Part shown: positions 63,494 through 64,000 of the stretch, piece by piece
How positions within the stretch are numbered: position 1 is the stretch's first letter
Layout: each line of letters opens with the position of its first letter
Program-made: the position numbers and the translations under genes
DNA from: Leucosporidium creatinivorum
Lineage: Eukaryota > Basidiomycota > Microbotryomycetes > Leucosporidiales > Leucosporidiaceae
NCBI GenBank assembly: GCA_001600635.1
Contig: BCKL01000003.1
Coordinates: 124,001 to 188,000, forward strand
Length of the DNA: 64,000 nucleotides
Reading direction: 5' to 3'
Notes under the pieces: generated by a model
Seen by the model: the letters and a program-made list of their open reading frames with translations, nothing else
The model's database searches: none
Told to the model about the DNA's origin: nothing

Positions 63494-64000
63494 CTACAGA
63501 ATAGGATACACATCCCCCCTCCTCTGCTCCCACAACGGCATCCCCTCCCTCACACTGTCCAACCACTCCAAATCCACCTCGGCCTTCACAAAAGTCGCCT
63601 CATCTTCCAGTCCATCCTCACCCTCCTTCACAGCGGCAGGCTGTCGATCAGTCCCTTGAGCGAGTACAGTGCCCCAGGGATCGACGATCAGAGCGTGACC
63701 GTAGGATTGTCGAGTAGTGGAGTGAGCGCCGATTTGGGCGGGCGCGAGGACGTAGGTTTGCGTTTCGATGGCGCGGGCGCGGAGGAGGATTTCTATTGGG
63801 GTGTTTGCGCAAGGAGTTTTGGATGAGCAAAGATCGTTGCAGCGAGACTGGGGAGATGAACGAACCCCAATGAGCAGCTCCCGTGCGAAGCGTGAACGCC
63901 GAGGGGTAGGTGAGGATCTGGGCGCCTTGTCGCCGGAGGGAGAGCGAGACCTCGGGGAAGCGGAGGTCGTAGCAGGTGAGAAGACCGACTGTGTGAGAGG
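63494..64000 (-). CDS. Nitrilase-superfamily amidase (Nit1/deaminated-glutathione amidase-like), 3' part
   Basis: C-N hydrolase, partial at the right edge. Exons seen 63988-63866 and 63792-63494; bases 64000-63989 look like the end of an upstream intron (ctctcacacag). The catalytic-cysteine motif is present, GLLTCYDLRFPEVSLSLRRQ, followed by LTYPSAFTLRTGAAHWEILL, RARAIETQTYVLAPAQIGAH and YGHALIVDPWGTVLAQG, which match the Nit1/Nit2 branch (mammalian NIT1 removes deaminated glutathione). The C-terminal VKAEVDLEWLDSVREGMPLW is standard for the family. The Glu and Lys of the triad lie outside the window. A Nit2/omega-amidase is the alternative. Confidence 0.88.
   Translation of the reverse strand, partial: PLTQSVFSPATTSASPRSRSPSGDKAPRSSPTPRRSRFARELLIGVRSSPQSRCNDLCSSKTPCANTPIEILLRARAIETQTYVLAPAQIGAHSTTRQSYGHALIVDPWGTVLAQGTDRQPAAVKEGEDGLEDEATFVKAEVDLEWLDSVREGMPLWEQRRGDVYPIL

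Overview
This window looks like a piece of nuclear chromosome from a basidiomycete yeast. I think it is most likely a Pucciniomycotina red-yeast type (Microbotryomycetes: Rhodotorula, Sporobolomyces, Leucosporidium and relatives). That is an inference from GC-rich coding sequence, very short introns (about 50-70 nt) at high density with gtgagt-type donors and ctgac/ctaac branch sites, and the gene content (OPI1, DASH HSK3, a FAR1-type scaffold). I modelled 28 protein genes with about 139 introns. Exon chains were built by hand and every internal model closes in frame; the two edge genes are partial. I found no rRNA, tRNA, CRISPR, virus-like element or recognisable transposon.

Layout, left to right. 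0-11 kb: 5' part of a SYLF/Ysc84 gene (-), kinesin-8 KIP3 (+), and a FAR1-like RING-H2/PH/vWA pheromone scaffold (+). 11-18.5 kb: START lipid-transfer protein, two tandem PEBP paralogues, a Nudix ADP-ribose pyrophosphatase (-) divergent from an F-box protein (+). 18.7-27 kb: a Yrb2/RanBP3-like protein (-), a Trp/DPF-rich probable adaptor-binding protein (-) divergent from an O-methyltransferase (+), then an ADF-H/coiled-coil/PH protein (+). 27.5-36 kb: BAR-PH-ArfGAP (-) divergent from HPT1 (+), a 2.4 kb gene-free stretch, then an MRS3/4 mitoferrin carrier (+). 36.4-44 kb: MKT1 (+), a MESH1-type HD hydrolase (-) divergent from a TMEM170-like membrane protein (+), and an unrecognised Ser-rich gene (+). 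44.3-55.6 kb: a 19-exon MFS drug/polyamine-type transporter (+), an F-box/LRR-like gene (-) divergent from HSK3 (+), an SDS3-like HDAC subunit (+), a 1.3 kb gene-free stretch, and a second MFS transporter (-). 56.3-64 kb: OPI1 (-), the bifunctional purine enzyme ATIC/ADE16 (-) divergent from HGH1 (+), and the 3' part of a nitrilase-like amidase (-).

The genes are mostly housekeeping or regulatory and form no metabolic cluster. There are loose themes: membrane traffic and actin (SYLF, ADF-H, BAR-PH-ArfGAP, DPF-rich protein), purine metabolism (HPT1, ATIC, Nudix), spindle and chromosomes (KIP3, HSK3), and translation or mRNA control (MKT1, HGH1). Six divergent pairs share very short promoters of about 100-410 bp.

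The signals that ordinary gene annotation does not explain are: (1) an identical 13-nt leader word directly upstream of both start codons of the divergent ATIC/HGH1 pair; (2) a heptamer, CTCGGCG/CGCCGAG, repeated dozens of times almost only in introns and intergenic DNA; (3) three GC-AG introns, two of them consecutive in one gene; (4) a nonamer, CAGGAAACA, found five times and only in two large gene-free stretches 19 kb apart; (5) a 17-bp direct repeat upstream of the FAR1-like gene.
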